Assembly: GCA_028571685.1 (NCBI GenBank)
Contig: CM053142.1
Location: forward strand, 128,704,796 to 128,768,795
Direction: 5' to 3'
Length of the DNA stretch: 64,000 bases
From: Heterohyrax brucei
Lineage: Eukaryota > Chordata > Mammalia > Hyracoidea > Procaviidae
The translations under genes and the position numbers were made by a program. Below are positions 59,640 to 64,000 of the stretch, piece by piece. Within the stretch, counting starts at the first letter, position 1. Every line of letters starts with the position of its first letter. The notes beneath the pieces were generated by a model that did no database searches, was not told the DNA's origin, and saw only the letters and a program-made list of their open reading frames with translations.

Positions 59640-60345
59640 GAAAAAAAAATAAACCATTTTTTAACTTCTCAGATTGGCAAAACCTGCAAGTTGGATAAAA
59701 CACACTGTTGGTATGGCTACTGGGGGTCAGGTTGGAATATGAACTTATATCACCTTTAAAGAAGATAATTTGGCAATATCTACCAAGCGTATATATTCTC
59801 TGGCTCAGAATTCCACTATTGCAGTTTACCTTAGAGACATATACATGTATAAAATGAGATATTCATTACAGCAATTTCATAACAGTAGAAATTTGGAAAG
59901 AACATAAACACTCATAAATAAAACTGGAAATAAAAGTTCATAAATGAGGGAGTGGTTAAATAAATGAGGATGTATTCATGCAATAGAATACCATGCAGCT
60001 ATAAATAAGGAATGATGAACCATTTTATGTGCCAATATGGAAAGATCTATTTTTCATTGAAAAAAGTAAATTGCAAAACAGCATGGATAAAATGTTATGC
60101 TTTATTTCAAAAAAGAAAAATTAAGAATATGAATTTATAGTTGCATAAAGAACACTTAAAAAAATTATAAGAAACTAATAAAAGTGGCTTTCATTAGTGT
60201 ATGTAGTAGTGGGAACTGGATGGCTGGGGGATAAAGGAGAGGGGCTCTTTTTGCTATATAGCTTTATATACATTTTCAACTTTGAACCCTCTGGTTATAC
60301 TATCTGCTTATTTTGAATTTACCTATTAAAAAAATTAAATAAAAA
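59640..60345 (+). mobile_element. Old L1 3' region
   Basis: 'gagggagtggttaaataaat', 'atagaataccatgcagctat', 'gccaatatggaaagatctat' and an A-rich end after tttacctattaaaaaaatta follow the old L1 3' UTR. Confidence 0.78.
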
Positions 60346-60718
60346 CAAGGCATGATTGATTACAATGTCACAATTTCTCGGTTTTCCAAAAGCATATTGC
60401 ATATATATTACTGAATACACTTAACATTTTCTCTGGCAACTTTCTTTGCTGAAGACATTAACAAATATGAAAAGATAAACATTGAAAGACATTTCATGAA
60501 TACATGTGCATAATGAAACACTGATAAAGATCCACTAAGGCATGTAGTGAATTAAATTTCCTGAGGATTAACACTGATTAAATGTCATACTTGTAAAACA
60601 ATTAAGAACTAAAGCTTGTTAGATGAAAAATAAGACACCACTACCATCTACAATAAAAGACAAAGTTGAAGAGCAGTTCTATGGCTATCATATATCATCC
60701 TGTAAGATAAATGAACCA
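60346..60718. other. Unassigned intronic sequence
   Basis: No gene or repeat recognised. Confidence 0.5.
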
Positions 60719-60883
60719 AAAAAAACCAAATCAAATCCATTGCTATCAAGTTGATTCAGACTCATAGTGACCCTAACAGACAGAGAATTGCCCTATAAGT
60801 TTTCTAAGGAGCACCTAAGGATTCAAACTCCTGACCTATTGGTTAGCAGCCACAGTTCTTAACCACTAAACTGCTACAGGACT
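60719..60883 (-). repeat. AfroSINE, antisense
   Basis: 'gctatcaagttgattcagac', 'cctattggttagcagccaca' and a decayed reversed head. Confidence 0.93.
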
Positions 60884-61384
60884 TGTTAAATTAATTTTAT
60901 TTCTTACAAGTTCTAATAGTGAGAATTGCATACTCTCTTATAAAAATGATATTGAGGTAGATATGAGCCAAGGGTATTTAAAATGTTCAGATATAAGACA
61001 TTTCCTTCAAAGTTTTTATTGTTATGTTGTTGCAGTTATTCAAGGTTTTTCTTGGATAATTAAAAATAAAAAAAGAAAAGAATCCAAGACATCAAGGATT
61101 GAGTTATAACACAAGATAATCTAAAACATATACATTGAATTCCAATAAAACACTGTGAATAGAGAAACAGTTCAGAAGCCATAGGATATGCAATATTACA
61201 TATAAGTCACATTTTCCTAAAAAAAAAAAAAAAAATCCAAAAAAAGGCACCCAGAAACCTACACAGTATTTTTAGATGGGCATATAATGTTCAAAATTCA
61301 CAGCTCTTTTCTAAAGTGAAACTTGGAGGGCAGCCACCTGGCCAGCTGACTGGAGGAGATTCATATTTATGCCCATTTCGAAGG
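60884..61384. other. Unassigned; A-run at about 61219-61235
   Basis: No gene recognised. The A-run may be the tail of an unrecognised insert. Confidence 0.45.
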
Positions 61385-62698
61385 TGATCCAACTGAATGC
61401 AGAAATTACCGTATCAAACAATATCATTAATATCACATGCAAGTACAATTTTGCTCAAGATCATTCAAAGGCAACTGCAACAGTATATTGACAAGGAACT
61501 GCCAGAAATTCAAGCTGCATTCAGAAGAGGACATTGAACCAGCGATATCACTGCTGATGTCAGATGGATCTTGGCTGAAAGCAAAGAATACTAGAAAGAT
61601 GTTTACTTGTGTTTCATTGACTATGCAAAGGCATTTGACTGTGTGGGTCATAAAAAATTATGGCCACACTGTGTAAAATGGGAATTCCAGAGCACTTAAT
61701 TGTGCCGTTAAGGAACCTGTACATGTCTCAGGAGGCAGTCGTGTGAACAGAACAAGGGGACACTGGATGTTTAAAGTCAGTAGAGGTGTGTCTCAGGGTT
61801 GTATCCTTTCAGCATACCTTTTCAACCTGTATGCCAAGCAAATAGTCTGAGAGGCTGGATTATACGAAGAAGAACAAGGCATCAGGATTGGAAGATGACT
61901 CATTAACAACCTACATTACACAGATGACACCAACTTACTTGCTGGAAGTGAAGAAGACTCAAAACACTGATGAAGATCAAGGATCACAGCCTTCAGTATG
62001 GTTTGCACCTCAACAGCAAGAAAACAAAATCCTCACAACTGGACCAGTAAGCAACATTGTCATAAACAGAGAAAGGATGGCGCTTGTCAAGGATTTCATT
62101 TTACTTAGGTCCACAACCAACACTCATGGAAGCAGCAGTCAAGAAATCAAAAGATGCACTGCATTGTGAAAATCTGTTGCACAGGATCTCTTTAAAGTAT
62201 TGAAAAGTGAAGATGTCAACTTGAAGATAAAGTGCACCTGACTCAAGCCGTGGTATTCTCAATCGCATCTTACGTAGGTGAAAGCTGGACGATGAACAAA
62301 GAAGACAGAGAACTCAATTGCCTTTGAATTGTGGTGTTGAAGAAGAATGCCGAATGTATTGTGGACCACCAAAAGAACAAACATATCTGTTCTGGAAGAG
62401 GTACAACCAGACTGCTCCTTGGAATCAAACATGTCAAGGCTGCCTGCACTTTACATATTTTGGACATGTTGTCAGGAAGGATCAGTCTGTGGAGAAGGAC
62501 ATCACGTTTGGTAGAGTGGAGGGTCAGCGAAAAAGAGGAAGACCCTCGACCAGATGCATTGACACAGTGGCTGCAACAATGGGCAAAGCATAAAAACAAT
62601 TGTGGACACGGCATCAGACTGGGCAGTATTTCACTCTGTTGTGCATAGGGTTGCTGTGAGTTAGAATCAACTTGACAACACCTAACAACAACAACAAA
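61385..62698 (+). mobile_element. RTE LINE with decayed reverse transcriptase
   Basis: About 1.3 kb of the 3' half. Reverse-transcriptase motif A reads FIDYAKAFDCVGHKKLW near 61609-61659. The later motif is YTDD at 61917-61928 instead of the usual YADD. A C-terminal region with wtmnkedre-type residues follows, and the tail ends in caacaacaacaaaat. Several frameshifts and stops separate these blocks, so no enzyme can be made. Confidence 0.93.
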
Positions 62699-63123
62699 AT
62701 GGTGCTTTGAGAACTAGGTACTAGATTACAGGCCTCATGGGCCATGGCAGAGCTAGAAAAAATAGACAAAAGTAGAGACAGCCCTTATGGGCAGCTTTCC
62801 TTGGTCTTCAAATCAAGAATATATCTTAGGGGATTTTTGTTTGTTCCTGGTGGCATTCTTGACAAAAATTGTAGTCCACAATACTTATATTTAAGGCCCA
62901 TTTCAAAAAGAGTAGAGCAGTAAGTACCTAGACTTTAACACCTATAAGGAGCAAAAGAAAGGAGGGCCAAGAATAAATGTTGAAGGTAAAATCAAAGAAG
63001 AGTATAAAATGGTCAAAACAGTAAACTGTCCTATTTTTACTCATCTTGTACAAGAAAGCCAAAAGATGAAAGAAAAAAAAAATAAGATTTGAGAATAATT
63101 TTGAAATAATTTGCTTGTCATAA
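62699..63123. other. Unassigned spacer between two RTE copies
   Basis: No gene or repeat recognised. Confidence 0.5.
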
Positions 63124-63715
63124 TGCTTGTCAAGGATTTCAATGGGATGGAGTGACACAGGGGCTTCAACACCCATGGAAGCAACAGTCAAGAAGTCCAC
63201 CAATGTATTGCCTTGGGCCAGTCCATGCAAAAGACCATTTTAAAGTATTAAAAGCAAAGACGCCACTTTAAGGGCTAACCTGTGCCTAGAGAAAGCCATG
63301 ATATTTTCAATCAAGTCACATGCATGCAAAAGCCGGACAATGAATAAGGAAAACTAAAGGAGAATTGATGTCTTTGAATTATGGTGTTGGCAAAGAATAC
63401 TGACTGCCAGAAGAACAAACAAACCTGTCTTGGAAGAAGTATAACCAGACTGCTCTTTAGAAGGAAGGATGGTGAGTCTTTGTCTTATGTGCTTTGGACA
63501 CATTATCAGGCGAGACTCTCATGCTTGGTAAAGCAGGGTGTCAGCAAAAGAGAGGGGGGCCCTCAGTCCGATGGGCTGACACAGGGGCTTCAACAAAGGG
63601 CTCAAACAGCAGAGCTCGTGAGGGTGGTTCAGGACTGGGCAGTGTTTTGTTCCATCGTACCCAGGGGCACGATGAGTCGGAATGGACTAGATGGCACCTA
63701 ACAAAGACAACAGAC
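63124..63715 (+). mobile_element. RTE LINE, rearranged copy
   Basis: Starts gcttgtcaaggatttcaatg and ends with 'aatggactagatggcaccta' plus acaaagacaacag. Frame is broken. A piece of its own 3' part (gtgacacaggggcttcaac) also appears at 63152-63170, replacing the expected sequence. Confidence 0.88.
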
Positions 63716-63740
63716 ACTGACCACCTAATTTAATTTTATA

Positions 63741-64000
63741 GTGAAAGAGCCAACATCTAAAATCTGAATGTCTAGGGGATGAGTACTGATATTAAAAATA
63801 AAGTTTTTAATACTGATTTACTATTATCTAGTTTTAATAGTTGAAGAAGAATTGATTGGGGGAGAACTTAGTGCCTCTCACACATCTCTAATCAGAACAA
63901 CATTATTTAGAAATCACTTCATAGTTTTGGGTCCGCTTGAATCCATTATTCCTTTTAATGAATTGATGTTATGGTTCCTAAAACAGCGATGAAGCTGCCT
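63741..64000. other. Unassigned right edge
   Basis: AT-rich intronic sequence; nothing recognised. Confidence 0.5.

Larger units (their letters stand above)
31608..64000 (-). other. GRIP1: GRIP1 intron upstream of the exon (partial)
   Basis: Ends at the acceptor ctttgcag just right of the exon. None of the alternative GRIP1 first exons was recognised, so the 5' end lies beyond the right edge. It holds mariner derivatives, many AfroSINEs, L2 and RTE copies. Confidence 0.85.

Noticed and set aside
1-64000. CRISPR arrays, operons, rRNA/tRNA genes
   Set aside because: No regularly spaced repeats or cloverleaf genes beyond the decayed tRNA-like SINE heads; the sequence is mammalian intron.

Overview
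The window is mammalian and afrotherian, most likely an elephant or close relative. It carries dozens of copies of the tRNA-derived AfroSINE family (head GGAGCCCTGGTGGYRCAGTGG, tail ending in GAGTCRGAATYGACTC plus GGCAACGGGTTTGG). It also carries several RTE LINE copies whose 3' end resembles the SINE tail, and ordinary eutherian repeats (L1, L2, MIR, MER5A, MaLR LTRs). Nothing is prokaryotic: there are no operons, RNA genes or CRISPR arrays.

The only host coding sequence I can support is one 81-bp exon on the minus strand at 31527-31607. Its 26 complete codons match an early exon of GRIP1 (glutamate receptor-interacting protein 1, a multi-PDZ scaffold), and it has a consensus AG acceptor and GT donor. 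The window therefore reads as the interior of GRIP1, transcribed right to left, with more than 31 kb of intron on each side. All longer open reading frames examined are chance frames or parts of transposable elements.

Layout. 1-13 kb: AfroSINEs, an antisense L1, MER5A, an RTE tail and an L1 3' UTR at about 9.7-10.9 kb. 13.1-14.75 kb: a three-level nest, with an ERV2-like solo LTR inside a MaLR/ERVL-type LTR inside an AfroSINE. 15-20.5 kb: old MaLR LTRs, an LTR fragment with TATA and polyadenylation signals, and SINEs. 21.2-22.8 kb: a long L2. 23.2-23.7 kb: a long unexplained inverted repeat. 27.5-29.1 kb: a partial MaLR provirus. 30-35 kb: mostly unique sequence around the exon. 36.1-36.7 and 43.7-44.3 kb: two foldback mariner derivatives in opposite orientation. 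42.7-43.4 kb: a MaLR LTR holding two SINEs. 46.7-50.8 kb: SINE-dense, including three same-strand SINEs separated by TA/CA microsatellites. 54.1-55 kb: L2 with a 39-bp micro-insertion. 57.2-63.7 kb: three RTE copies, MaLR LTRs and an L1 3' end.

The mobile elements give a relative history: MIR, L2 and MER5A are oldest and are interrupted by L1 or AfroSINEs; MaLR-type LTRs both receive and interrupt AfroSINEs; an ERV2-like LTR lies inside one of those LTRs. Family names below come from pattern recognition, not from a repeat-library search.
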